Source of the DNA: Prevotellaceae bacterium
GTDB lineage: Bacteria > Bacteroidota > Bacteroidia > Bacteroidales > Bacteroidaceae
DNA length: 64,000 nt
Direction: 5' to 3'
NCBI GenBank assembly: GCA_028723455.1
Contig: JAQYEW010000027.1
Coordinates: 1-64,000, forward strand
Each line of letters starts with the position of its first letter. Position 1 is the stretch's first letter. The position numbers and the translations under genes are program-made. The notes beneath the pieces are model-generated. The model worked only from the letters and a program-made list of their open reading frames with translations, did no database searches and had not been told where the DNA came from. Shown piece after piece: positions 1-9,975 of the stretch.

Positions 1-375
<375 letters not shown>

Positions 376-472
376 CGCTTTCCCGGACTGCATTGGATAT
401 ACTTTCAGCTTCAATGTGTCTTGTATGCGTATTTGCGATACGCTTTTGCTTGTGGACTGTGTCAGACTTATT

Positions 473-582
<110 letters not shown>

Positions 583-592
583 TTTTCAGCGA

Positions 593-630
593 GGGAGCCG
601 AGTTCAACAGAACTTGGCTCCCTTCTTTTT
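593..630 (+). terminator. Intrinsic terminator of the rRNA operon
   Basis: GGGAGCCGAGTTC-aaca-GAACTTGGCTCCC hairpin followed by ttcttttt. Confidence 0.85.
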
Positions 631-651
631 GTTCTCATAAAATAGCTTTCG

Positions 652-2097
652 CTACTTGTCCTGCTGAATGCCAGTAGCGTAGCCGTGGATATGGCTCTTT
701 TCTGAACTTAGTTTGAAAGTAATAGGAACGATTACGTTAGAGCGTACTTTCTTGCCGTGTTCAATTGCAGGATTCCATTTCTTTGTCGCTTTGAGTACAC
801 GAACAGCTGCTGCACGGAGCGCTTTCTCGGCTAATGCTATCTTCTCGCTATCCGTGAGTTTTTCCAAATCCTCCTTCTGGTAGGCTGTAACTGTGGTTTC
901 ATTCTGGCTTGCTTTGAACTTATTATCATTGAAGGTTGTCTCAAAGTGGCTAAGTGTTCCATCTTCCTCAACGATAAATCTAACCATGACTTTCCCTTGA
1001 ATACTCGTAGAAGTTGCTATATCAGGATATTTGATATTGCGTATGAGATACTCCATTAGTTTCGCCTCTCCTCCAGGATATTCTGCCGGTCGATCGATCT
1101 TATCTTTTGAACTTGGATTCGGACTGGACGCTTCAGTAATCATTAACTTAGAGGTTGATGATTCAATGCAGCTCGGCATACCTGCGTTTTTTGTAGGTTC
1201 AGTAAATTTGGGCGTTGCAAAGGCACAAAGTGCTAAAAATGCAACTGGGAAAACGTACAAAGCCTTGCCACGCTTCCATGGATTTGTTTGTTCTTTGTTC
1301 ATCATTTTGATTCTTTTTTTTGTTTGACAATGATTGAATTGGTTTGCAAAGGTATAGGGACTTATGCTAATAGCCTTCTTTATCAGTAGGGTGGTGTATG
1401 CCCGAAGTGTGATGCCCGTGCTTAGGACGTAATCATCTGCTTCGTACTCGTGAACATCATGCAGACTTGTTCTTAGTAGATAGATGAGAGGGTTCCACCA
1501 CTGTACGATCTCAACGATTGTCAGGAGTATGATATCGTAGGAGTGGTGTGAGAGTATATGTCCTTTCTCATGTAAAATGATTTCTCTTCCGTTGGCTTCA
1601 TAATCTTTATTGCTGATTACTATGTTGTTCATCCAACTGAATGGATTTACATCTTCCAGGTGGCAGTATGTTGTTATGCCGTTTTCGTTCTCTTTCCAAA
1701 GTGTACCGCCACGGATCTGCTTTCTCATGCGATGAAATTGAATTACTCGTAGTATCAATATCGAAAGCATTCCTGTAAGGTAGAGTATGCTTAAAAGTGT
1801 AAACCATGACAGAGTGCTACTTTGGCTTGTGCTACCTGTGTTTGACGCATTTTGTTGCTTTATCGGTATGCCTATCTCTATCATTTGATATTGTGCCGTA
1901 TGGACTACAGGATGTTTGTCAAGGGATAAGTAAGAGAGATTCAGTAGTGGTAATATGAGAGAACATACTAATATACAAAGCAATATTTTTCTGTTAAAGC
2001 TGAATAGCTTCTCTTTTCCCAGCATTAGACTATAGGGAATATAAAGCAGGGCAATGATAATCGCTGACTTAATGCTGTATATCATGAGTGTTGTCAT
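652..2097 (-). CDS. M56 (BlaR1/MecR1-type) membrane metallopeptidase with C-terminal TonB-like domain
   Basis: N-terminal TM helices, HEKGH (HExxH) motif, C-terminal PAEYPGGEAKLMEYLIRNIKYP...GKVMVRFIVEEDGTL TonB-C signature; next to a BlaI-type regulator. Confidence 0.85.
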   Translation of the reverse strand: MTTLMIYSIKSAIIIALLYIPYSLMLGKEKLFSFNRKILLCILVCSLILPLLNLSYLSLDKHPVVHTAQYQMIEIGIPIKQQNASNTGSTSQSSTLSWFTLLSILYLTGMLSILILRVIQFHRMRKQIRGGTLWKENENGITTYCHLEDVNPFSWMNNIVISNKDYEANGREIILHEKGHILSHHSYDIILLTIVEIVQWWNPLIYLLRTSLHDVHEYEADDYVLSTGITLRAYTTLLIKKAISISPYTFANQFNHCQTKKRIKMMNKEQTNPWKRGKALYVFPVAFLALCAFATPKFTEPTKNAGMPSCIESSTSKLMITEASSPNPSSKDKIDRPAEYPGGEAKLMEYLIRNIKYPDIATSTSIQGKVMVRFIVEEDGTLSHFETTFNDNKFKASQNETTVTAYQKEDLEKLTDSEKIALAEKALRAAAVRVLKATKKWNPAIEHGKKVRSNVIVPITFKLSSEKSHIHGYATGIQQDK

Positions 2098-2486
2098 ATA
2101 TTATCCTCCTCTTCATTAAGTGAAGCCAGTAGTTCTTGTATATCCTCGGGCGTGAGGTTTTCTTCTTTTACAAAGTAGCAGAACATGGATTTAAGGCTAT
2201 TTCCAAAGAAATCTTTCTTTACGCTTTCCATTGTCATGCGCGTGTATTCTTTCCTACTCACTTTTGCGATATACCATTGCGTTTTTCCCTCGCCTTCTTT
2301 TTTGAAGAAATCTACGAATCCTTTCTCATATAGTATCTTCATGTAAGTCGCAAGCGTTGTGTAAATGGGTTTGGGATCTTCGTATCTTTCAAGAATATCG
2401 CGCCCACATGCTGAATGATTGATGTCCCAAAGGATTGACATAATCTGGAATTCAACTTTGGTTAAGGTGTTATATTTTTTCTTCAT
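2094..2486 (-). CDS. BlaI/MecI/CopY-family transcriptional regulator
   Basis: LTKVEFQIMSILWDI...IYTTLATYMKILYEKGFV winged-helix signature; overlaps the M56 gene by 4 nt. Confidence 0.87.
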   Translation of the reverse strand: MKKKYNTLTKVEFQIMSILWDINHSACGRDILERYEDPKPIYTTLATYMKILYEKGFVDFFKKEGEGKTQWYIAKVSRKEYTRMTMESVKKDFFGNSLKSMFCYFVKEENLTPEDIQELLASLNEEEDNI

Positions 2487-2688
2487 AGTATTTTTTGTTT
2501 AGATTGATGTTGCAATATTAATGTCATTATTTCCATTTCTAAATCTTTCGATATAGAAAACTTTCGCAACCCCCGTTAATTTAACATCATTTGTTAGAAA
2601 TGCAACGCCCGTTAACGTTCGCTGTTGTTTTATGATGCTCTTCTAACTATGATTTCTGATTCATACGTCGTTTTTGTAGCTTTCTCTT

Positions 2689-2719
2689 TTTGTTTCTCAT
2701 TTTTTATTCTTTATTTTTG
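2689..2719 (+). promoter_or_regulatory. Bacteroidota promoter upstream of the CBM9-like gene
   Basis: TTTG (2689-2692)-N19-TATTTTTG (2712-2719). Confidence 0.55.
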
Positions 2720-2751
2720 TTCTCTCAATCCATCAAAACAGATTATTATCA

Positions 2752-3405
2752 ATGAATACTTTAATTGTTAAGCGCCTTAATGCTGATGTAACTGAGGCCC
2801 AAGAGGTTGTATCGTTACTTGATGCGTCTTCTGTTGCTTATGAATCAATAGCAGAAGTAAATTGGGCGAAGGATTTTCCCTATGCCCCTAATGTTCATTT
2901 CCGTATAGCCTATACGGATAGCTCATTGCTCCTTCATTATCGTGTAGCTGAGGATACAGTGAGAGCCGTTACGTCCGAGGATAACGGGCGTGTGTGGGAA
3001 GATAGTTGTGTTGAGTTTTTCTCTGCTCCAGTGGGGGATACGGGCTATTATAATATGGAGTTTAACTGCATTGGTTCTGCCCTTGTTCGTTATGGTAAAG
3101 ACCGTCATGAACGTAAGTCTGCTCCACAGGATATACTGCACCAAATAAAGCGTTGGAGCAGTTTAGGCAGTGTTCCTTTTCAGGAGAAAACCTCTCAAGG
3201 TTCATGGGAAGTAGCATTGATTATCCCCTTTTCCGCTTTTTTCCTTCATGAAATACGTCCATATAGCGGGCTACGTATGCGCGCTAACTTTTATAAGTGT
3301 GGCGATTTGACAGCGAAACCGCACTTCCTTTCATGGAACAAGATTGCCGTCGATAAGCCCGATTTTCATCGTCCGGAGTTTTTCGGAGAGCTTATCTTTG
3401 ATTAA
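2752..3405 (+). CDS. CBM9-like (carbohydrate-binding family 9-like) protein
   Basis: 217 aa; HFRIAYTDSSLLLHYRVAEDTVRA...VWEDSCVEFFSAP...YYNMEFNCIGSAL pattern of CBM9-like proteins. Confidence 0.7.
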   Translation: MNTLIVKRLNADVTEAQEVVSLLDASSVAYESIAEVNWAKDFPYAPNVHFRIAYTDSSLLLHYRVAEDTVRAVTSEDNGRVWEDSCVEFFSAPVGDTGYYNMEFNCIGSALVRYGKDRHERKSAPQDILHQIKRWSSLGSVPFQEKTSQGSWEVALIIPFSAFFLHEIRPYSGLRMRANFYKCGDLTAKPHFLSWNKIAVDKPDFHRPEFFGELIFD

Positions 3406-5159
3406 GCGTAGCTGTGCATGCCACCAAGCAGGTAGTTGACTCCAAAGTAAGTCATCAGTAGTGCGGCCAGACACAAAAGGCTGTAGAGACGGTAATTGCG
3501 TATGGAACGGAACCAAGGCAGGCTTTCCGTGTGTAGCGGGATACTGTATGCTATCAGTGTGATTAGCGCCCAACTTTCCTTGGGGTCCCATGTCCAGTAG
3601 GCTCCCCATGACACGTTGGCCCATACGGCTCCCAGAAAGATGCCGATGGCTAATAGGCCAACAGCCACACGCAGCAACTGACGACGGAAGAAACTGAGCA
3701 CAAGGAGGGCATAGGAAAGCATGATGATACTCACGTGGGCACTAAGCCACGGAGAGTGCAGGATAGGCATCAAAGGCGTGATCTGCGGATTGCGGTCCAC
3801 AAGCCAAGCAACGAATAGTGCAGCGATGGCAGCCAGGAGCGCTGTCCATGATTCCTTTATTTTTATTGTGGCATAAGCCACCAGGCATAGTGCTACGAAG
3901 TGCAGGGTTTCGTAGGTATTGCTTAATGGAATGTGTCCGCTTAAGTACCATCGTAATCCGAAATGAAAGATCAGGAAGGCCAGTGAGGACGCAAGTATAG
4001 GACGCTTGGGTATGCGTCGTATGAAAGAAGCAAGCAGAGACAGCGCACAGATCGCAACACCGATGATGCTCCACGGCATGCGCACGTTGAGCAGTTCTGC
4101 CTGTATGCGCGTTGTGCTCAGTTTGGCTGCGTCCGCCGTGGGTGTTTGCGTTAGTGTGCCGTTTTGAAGCATGAGGATGAGCGCTACTTTTTCATCCGTG
4201 GCCGCATTTTGTCCCATGCCACGTAGGACGGGCGTCGCTTGGCTGTAATCAATGAAATCATTGAGGCAGCGGTATCCTTTGCCTTTTTCCTTGATGAGCG
4301 GTTGTGCGTTCCATGCTTTTGGTGCCAGCGTCCAGCTTACTACGGCCTGCGTGGGTGTTAAGCCTTGAAAGTTAGGCTTGCCATACACTTTTTGCATGAA
4401 GTCGTGAGCCACTACGCCAAAGGGTACGGTTCGGTTGTTCCATATCACTGTCTGCTGTTCCAGCGAGTCGGCTTGGTGGCGCGGAATGACGGGTAAAGAG
4501 TTGTTGGCAGTGGCAGCAGACACCACGAGCAAGGCAATCAGGGCACAATACTTTCGTTTGGGCTTTATCAGGGTCAGGAGGAAACTGATCAGAAAGAGGG
4601 TATATCCCGCATAGGTTACGGGTGTGCCATAGGGGTCGTAATTAACCGTAAGGATGCTCCCTTGCAAGTCTTCGTCATAACTGGTCTGATAGAGCCGGTA
4701 GCCATGTATGCGTGCAATCTTATTCATGCTGATACGATAACTTTTTCCCTCGGATGATATCAGGCTCACATAGTCCTGTGGAGCTTGTGTTCCGGGATAG
4801 CGAACGATGTAAAAGCTGTCCAGCCGGATATATTCGGGCAGGTGTAACAGTTGGTTCTGACAGACATAACCGTCCGTGGGTACGCCTTGCCGCAGATGCA
4901 GCGTGCCGCGGTGCGAGGTCAGGGAGGTGATGAGCGCACCCAGGAGAATGACGATAAAGCTCAGGTGGAGCAGGAAGACGGCCGGGCGTTGCCATAGGCG
5001 GGCTTTGAGCATGACGGCTGTGCCACATACGACGATGGCTCCCCATAGCAGTTTGAACCACAGAGAGCCATAGATGGTTTCGCTATTGGGCAATATTGTT
5101 GATACGGCAATGACAACCGCCACGACTCCCATAAGTGCGAAAGACAGCTTTTTCATCAC
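3402..5159 (-). CDS. ccsA: Cytochrome c biogenesis protein, ResB-like/CcsA fusion
   Basis: N-terminal ResB-like TM part; C-terminal WGAYWTWDPKESWALITLIAYSIPLHT (WWD-type heme handling motif) and GVNYLLGGMHSYA. Confidence 0.88.
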   Translation of the reverse strand: MMKKLSFALMGVVAVVIAVSTILPNSETIYGSLWFKLLWGAIVVCGTAVMLKARLWQRPAVFLLHLSFIVILLGALITSLTSHRGTLHLRQGVPTDGYVCQNQLLHLPEYIRLDSFYIVRYPGTQAPQDYVSLISSEGKSYRISMNKIARIHGYRLYQTSYDEDLQGSILTVNYDPYGTPVTYAGYTLFLISFLLTLIKPKRKYCALIALLVVSAATANNSLPVIPRHQADSLEQQTVIWNNRTVPFGVVAHDFMQKVYGKPNFQGLTPTQAVVSWTLAPKAWNAQPLIKEKGKGYRCLNDFIDYSQATPVLRGMGQNAATDEKVALILMLQNGTLTQTPTADAAKLSTTRIQAELLNVRMPWSIIGVAICALSLLASFIRRIPKRPILASSLAFLIFHFGLRWYLSGHIPLSNTYETLHFVALCLVAYATIKIKESWTALLAAIAALFVAWLVDRNPQITPLMPILHSPWLSAHVSIIMLSYALLVLSFFRRQLLRVAVGLLAIGIFLGAVWANVSWGAYWTWDPKESWALITLIAYSIPLHTESLPWFRSIRNYRLYSLLCLAALLMTYFGVNYLLGGMHSYA

Positions 5160-5160
5160 G

Positions 5161-6312
5161 TCATAAATCGGGGAACTCAGGATGCTTGCGTTGCTTGATG
5201 GCTATACATTCCATTTCGATAAGCCATGTGGGGCGGCATACGGGTGCCAAAGTGAAAACTGTCGGGATAGCGGGAAAACGCTCCCGGAACATCTGCTGTA
5301 TTACCGTGTAGTCTGCTGTGTCGCGCAGATAGACGATGATTTGCATGACATCGTCATAGCTTGCTTCAGCTTCCTCAAGCAGTTTTTCCACATTTTCCCA
5401 CATCCGACGCGTTTGCCGGACAACGTCGCCCACGTGAACCACTTCACCCTTGTTGTTGATGCTGGCGGTTCCCGAAATAAAGATATGTGCGCGGTCGCCG
5501 TATTCTACAGATGTGCCGCGCTCAAAGGTAACTCCATATTCATAAGTGGGGTTCAAATGAGTCGGTGCATAGAGGTAACGCAGCTGGGCGGGTTGTATGC
5601 CCTTGATGGCATAGGCGCCCATTTGAACCAAGGCCTTGACCTCAGCGGGATTTCCGCCAATGCCTGTGCTTGCGATGTAGTGCGTCTGGTCCGTCAGCCC
5701 CTCGCGGATGAAGTTCTCGCGGCGCGCCACGACGAGTCCGTTGTATTGCGTATCGACATCGCGCACGAAGAACCAGGTTCGTACGCAGTTGGCTTCGATG
5801 GTGGCATTAAAACCACGCAATTCCTCTTCGTAGCCTTCCAGGATTTGCATGGTTTGCGAGAAGCTGCCCCCGTTGGTACAGGTCATACCCATGCGCCAAA
5901 GATGTTCGTATCCATTATGTCCGACCACGACGGTTTCGCTTTCTTTCCGGATGGCTGTGCCACGTTGCAGGTAGAGCCATACGGCAATCTTGCTGCCGTC
6001 CAGGGGTTGCTGCTGGATGATGCTGAGGCTAACGTCAGGCTCCTCTCGCATCAATGGCTGCTGGTTGGTGCTGTCCGAGAGGAAATATCGCTTCATCACA
6101 TATTTTGCACCCTCGAATGCCGGCGTTTGGAGCAGTTGGTCCTCGGCATCATAGATGCGTCGCATCTGCATGGGGAAAAGTTCGCCGCGCGGGTCAACAT
6201 GAAGCATGATGTGCCATTCTGCCACTCCGTTGTCGGGAGCAAATGCAGCTATCTGTGCCGTAACGCCCAGATCACTGAGGTGAAGATGATTATAAGTACA
6301 GTTGTCAGTCAT
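5161..6312 (-). CDS. RidA/YjgF-superfamily, chorismatase (FkbO/Hyg5/XanB2)-like protein
   Basis: C-terminal YjgF-like fold (ISGTASINNKGEVVHVGDVVRQTRRMWENVEKLLEEAEASYDDVMQIIVYLRD); about 380 aa, as in chorismatase-type proteins. Start chosen at the internal Met (MTDNCTYNH). Confidence 0.65.
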   Translation of the reverse strand: MTDNCTYNHLHLSDLGVTAQIAAFAPDNGVAEWHIMLHVDPRGELFPMQMRRIYDAEDQLLQTPAFEGAKYVMKRYFLSDSTNQQPLMREEPDVSLSIIQQQPLDGSKIAVWLYLQRGTAIRKESETVVVGHNGYEHLWRMGMTCTNGGSFSQTMQILEGYEEELRGFNATIEANCVRTWFFVRDVDTQYNGLVVARRENFIREGLTDQTHYIASTGIGGNPAEVKALVQMGAYAIKGIQPAQLRYLYAPTHLNPTYEYGVTFERGTSVEYGDRAHIFISGTASINNKGEVVHVGDVVRQTRRMWENVEKLLEEAEASYDDVMQIIVYLRDTADYTVIQQMFRERFPAIPTVFTLAPVCRPTWLIEMECIAIKQRKHPEFPDL

Positions 6313-6322
6313 GGATGCAAAG

Positions 6323-7063
6323 TTACAAATTTTCTTCCAAAGAGCCAATCCACTGGCGCAACAGTTGGCGTACCTCATTCACATTCTCCTTGAACTGGCT
6401 GGAGAGCACTTCGGTATGGTTGTATCTCAGGATGTTTTCTCCGCCTTCGTTCAGGATGATATTGAGTAGCGAGTTGTCCGCATCACCCCGTTTTACGCGT
6501 TTAAAGTCTGGTAGGGTTGTGCTGTTTTGGTTAACAAGGCTGGCATAGGTGCGCCCTCGGGTTAAGTCAAGCTGTGCTGCCGTGCGTCCGTTGCCACCAT
6601 GACACATGATACATGCTTTATCGAAGACCCCTTCTTGCAGGGCGCCTATGAGGCTGACATCCATCTTTCCCAGGCGCATGTAGATAGTGTCCGTGGGTGT
6701 GGCATCCTCGTACATTGACATTTGGATGGTGTGAAGACTCAGATAGCGGCGTCGCAAGCTGTTGGTTACGCAGAGTTCTACGGTGGAAATTCCGGACGTG
6801 ATGTTGCTCATCACCAGTTCCACCTGCTGTTCGCCGTCGCTTGCCGGGATGGTGCGTTGCATGACGGCATGATTGTTTTCGTTTTCATAGCCGGCCAAAG
6901 CAAGGCTATACCCCGCATCGCGAAGAGCCTGGGTACCCGTCAGCGTGGTTGTCAGCTTCACGGTGCGTCCGTTACTTTGTATGTTGACGGAATGTTCCTC
7001 AATGTCTCCGCTGTCGCAGGATGCCAGGCAGAGGAGCGACATCATGATATGTAATATCTTCAT
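6323..7063 (-). CDS. Lipoprotein with a single c-type heme motif
   Basis: Lipobox-like LCLASC near the N-terminus; CIMCHGGNGR (CxxCH). Confidence 0.7.
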   Translation of the reverse strand: MKILHIMMSLLCLASCDSGDIEEHSVNIQSNGRTVKLTTTLTGTQALRDAGYSLALAGYENENNHAVMQRTIPASDGEQQVELVMSNITSGISTVELCVTNSLRRRYLSLHTIQMSMYEDATPTDTIYMRLGKMDVSLIGALQEGVFDKACIMCHGGNGRTAAQLDLTRGRTYASLVNQNSTTLPDFKRVKRGDADNSLLNIILNEGGENILRYNHTEVLSSQFKENVNEVRQLLRQWIGSLEENL

Positions 7064-7081
7064 ACGCCTCGTTGTTGTTTC

Positions 7082-8356
7082 TTAGAAGCTATACTGCAAC
7101 TGTACGCAGGCGCTGTGTGTTGTGATTCCCAGGTCGTCATTGTCCCGGTCCAGTTGGGTCTTGTGTCCGTAACGCCCCGTAAATTGGTACATGGCACTTA
7201 GTTTGAGGTTGGTGCGTGGTATGTAGTAGTTGCATACCACGGCAGGCATATTCAGGAAACCATCCTCGCTGCTTCCGTTGCGGTCCATGAAATCATAACG
7301 CAGACCCATTTGCCATGTAGGCGTAATGAAATAGCCTGCTTGTGCGTATGCTCCCCAGTAATTGAAGGTGCGGTTTGATTTCTGTCGCTTGGTAAAACCA
7401 ACGTGCATCCAATAACCCTCTGCTGCCACATACCAACGGTTGTACAGCATGGCAAATTCCACTCCCATTCGGCTGTCGTTGGTGCTTTCGCTTTCAGCCT
7501 CAACGTTGAGGCCACCGCTCAATCCCAGCAACATGTGATGTCCGCGCAGCATGTGGCGGTTTCCTTGCGTCAATGGCATGCGGCCCCACGGCATGAAGGT
7601 GATGCGTCCTGCATAGAGCAGCGAGGGGATGTGCCAATCGTCAGAGAGTGTTTTGGAGGCGATGTTGACGTTGCTGCCCGTTCCGTTCCACAGACCTAAT
7701 TCATAACCCATTCGCCAGCCTTGGGAACGTTGTCTGTTGAGGGCGAAACTGCCGTGTAGCTGCACACCCATGTCAAAGCCCGTGCCGATGTTGGGCGTAA
7801 CGGCGTTCAGCGAATAGGGCATGATGCAGGAGGCTGTGAGTGAAGTGGGGAGCGAGGGAAAGAGAGTTTCGCCCAAGGTCGTTAGATAGGCATGGGTGAA
7901 GGGTGTCTTGAACTTACCGGCGCGCAGACGTAAAGCGTCCTGAAATTTATAATCTATCCACGCTTGTTGCAGGACGTTGCCGCCCGTTGCCGCCGCATTG
8001 ATAGAGAGGTTATAGTCCAGTTTCCCAAAGGTTTTTCCCGTAAATCCCAGAATGGCATAGGGCATGGAGAAGCCACTGTTGTGAACATTGTCTTGGTTAT
8101 AGGCTTTGTCCAGACCCTCGTTGTCATAATAGTTATAGCTGCCACGTGTTTGCAGGAAGAGATAGGGTTTGAAGATGAACTTGCAATCCTTGCTTTGCAG
8201 CGTAAAACCACGGTTGTCGGCGATGCCAAGCACACCGTTCTCCATGTCGATGTGGTTGGAATCAGGTTGCTCTGTGTTTTGTGCCATCAGGGGCATCGTG
8301 CCCATCAGGGCAGCCAGGAGGATATGTTTCATTGTTTTCTTTTCTTCTGATTTCAT
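7082..8356 (-). CDS. Outer membrane porin (OprO/OprP-like)
   Basis: Signal peptide MKHILLAALMGTMPLMAQ; beta-barrel pattern with terminal aromatic residue (...CVQLQYSF); the 553-aa ORF upstream extension overlaps the preceding gene, so the start is 8356 or 8332. Confidence 0.75.
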   Translation of the reverse strand: MKSEEKKTMKHILLAALMGTMPLMAQNTEQPDSNHIDMENGVLGIADNRGFTLQSKDCKFIFKPYLFLQTRGSYNYYDNEGLDKAYNQDNVHNSGFSMPYAILGFTGKTFGKLDYNLSINAAATGGNVLQQAWIDYKFQDALRLRAGKFKTPFTHAYLTTLGETLFPSLPTSLTASCIMPYSLNAVTPNIGTGFDMGVQLHGSFALNRQRSQGWRMGYELGLWNGTGSNVNIASKTLSDDWHIPSLLYAGRITFMPWGRMPLTQGNRHMLRGHHMLLGLSGGLNVEAESESTNDSRMGVEFAMLYNRWYVAAEGYWMHVGFTKRQKSNRTFNYWGAYAQAGYFITPTWQMGLRYDFMDRNGSSEDGFLNMPAVVCNYYIPRTNLKLSAMYQFTGRYGHKTQLDRDNDDLGITTHSACVQLQYSF

Positions 8357-9870
8357 TATAGGCTTTCCAGGAATTTGATGAGTGCGCGCCGGTCGTCGCG
8401 GTGCATACGGGCAAAGATGTTTTTTGAGGCTTCGCCCTCGCCTCCGTGCCACATGATGGCCTCGGTAAAGTTGCGTGCGCGTCCGTCGTGCAGGAGATAG
8501 GTATGTGCGTTCACTTTCTCTTGCATCCCCACGCCCCACAGGGGTGCCGTGCGCCAGTCGCATCCGCGAGCCAGACCACTGACATAGTTGTCGTTCAACC
8601 CCACGCCCATGATTTCCGATCCCATGTCGTGAAGCAGGAAATCGCTGTAGGGGTGTATGGTCTGCTGGCCTAACCATGGCAGTTGTGTGCCGTTGAGCAG
8701 GGTGGCTCCTTCGGGACGTGTGTGCAGGGTGGGTACATGGCACAGATGGCAGGCGGCCTGATAAAAGTTCTTTTCACCTTGTGCAATCAGTTGGCGCTCC
8801 GTTATTTCTTTCCCCTTGTATTGTTCTTTTTGCGCCGTACGGCCTAAGCGACGGGCGGGAACGCCCAAGCCGTGAAGATAAAAATCCACGTCCTCCATAT
8901 CGCGCGTGCTTACCTCCAGGCTGCGCAGGCCGTAGCCCATCATACCCGCTTCGTAGATTTGTTTTTGTCCTTCGGATATTTCTTCGGGGAAGCGGCTGTT
9001 CGTAACGCCCATGTCGCTGGAGTATCCTAGTTCCACGGTAAGGTCGGCATGTTGTGCTTTCTGTCCGCTCAGTCCCAGTTGGCGCATACCGCGTTCTGTG
9101 ATGTAATTGGCACGGCCGCGGATGCCGTATTCGGGATAATTGCTGCGTGCAGCCAACTGTTCAATTTCGTTACGGTCCAGTGCCATCATTTGCCCCAGTC
9201 CGACGTGGCGACGTGGCATACGTACGGTTACAAAAAGATTCTCAGGACGGATTTCTTCCTGGGTGTTGCCGTAATTGGCGTACCAGTCCGTGATGGTGTA
9301 TTGAGGTAGTGCCAGCTCGTAGGAATCGCCGTCGGGGAATCTGAATTGTTCGTATTTATAACGAACTTCCAGTTTGCCCTCGGGAGTAACGCCATAAATG
9401 GTTTGGTCGTGTAGAACGCGTCCGTAGTTCTGGAAAAAGGCACCGTTTTTGCGCGTAATGTATACCAGCATGGAGCTGAAACCATGATGTCCGCTGCCAT
9501 AGACGGGTGTCCCGTCAGGGTCTGTGCCTGTTTGTGTCCACAGAGAAGGTTTCGTAATGCCCGCATTGCGATGGCAGGAGCCACAACTGTATCCTGCATA
9601 AACGGGTCCCAGCCCACCTTCTGAGGAAATAGGATTGTCGTAGAGACGGTCGCCCGTTGTAAAACGCTTGGCGATAGCAGGGATTTCAGCCACCCAGGGA
9701 GCGTCCGTGTCGTAGGCAAAGCTGGAGTTTACAAACACCGTGCTGGTGCCCGCACTCAAGGCATAGCCCTCCGGCACTTCAATGTCCTGCATGCGTATGC
9801 CGTCTTCTGTGTCGCAAGCACAGAGTGTTATCGCCAAGGCGAAGGTGAATAACAAATTGCTTTTTCTCAT
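8356..9870 (-). CDS. Di-heme oxidoreductase/putative peroxidase (DHOR, DUF1111 type), lipoprotein
   Basis: LCAC lipobox; two CxxCH motifs (CGSCH, CHLCH); GGLGPVYAGYSCGSCH and LHDGRARNFTEAIMWHGGEGEASK typical of the family. Confidence 0.85.
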   Translation of the reverse strand: MRKSNLLFTFALAITLCACDTEDGIRMQDIEVPEGYALSAGTSTVFVNSSFAYDTDAPWVAEIPAIAKRFTTGDRLYDNPISSEGGLGPVYAGYSCGSCHRNAGITKPSLWTQTGTDPDGTPVYGSGHHGFSSMLVYITRKNGAFFQNYGRVLHDQTIYGVTPEGKLEVRYKYEQFRFPDGDSYELALPQYTITDWYANYGNTQEEIRPENLFVTVRMPRRHVGLGQMMALDRNEIEQLAARSNYPEYGIRGRANYITERGMRQLGLSGQKAQHADLTVELGYSSDMGVTNSRFPEEISEGQKQIYEAGMMGYGLRSLEVSTRDMEDVDFYLHGLGVPARRLGRTAQKEQYKGKEITERQLIAQGEKNFYQAACHLCHVPTLHTRPEGATLLNGTQLPWLGQQTIHPYSDFLLHDMGSEIMGVGLNDNYVSGLARGCDWRTAPLWGVGMQEKVNAHTYLLHDGRARNFTEAIMWHGGEGEASKNIFARMHRDDRRALIKFLESL

Positions 9871-9894
9871 GAATGGCTCATTGTCTTAGCGAAA

Positions 9895-9928
9895 TGGAGA
9901 CCACTCCCCCGAGGGGATAGGGTCTCCA
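9895..9928 (-). promoter_or_regulatory. Intra-operon hairpin between imelysin and DHOR genes
   Basis: TGGAGACC-a-CTCCCCC-ga-GGGG-atag-GGTCTCCA; no U-tract follows on the transcribed strand. Confidence 0.5.
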
Positions 9929-9975
9929 GATCCAAAACAATCATTTATTGTAACGTATTATGGCTTCAAAAATAT

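Noticed and set aside
5182-6393. 403-aa plus-strand ORF antisense to the RidA/chorismatase-like gene
   Set aside because: Shadow ORF; the minus-strand frame has clear YjgF homology and operon context
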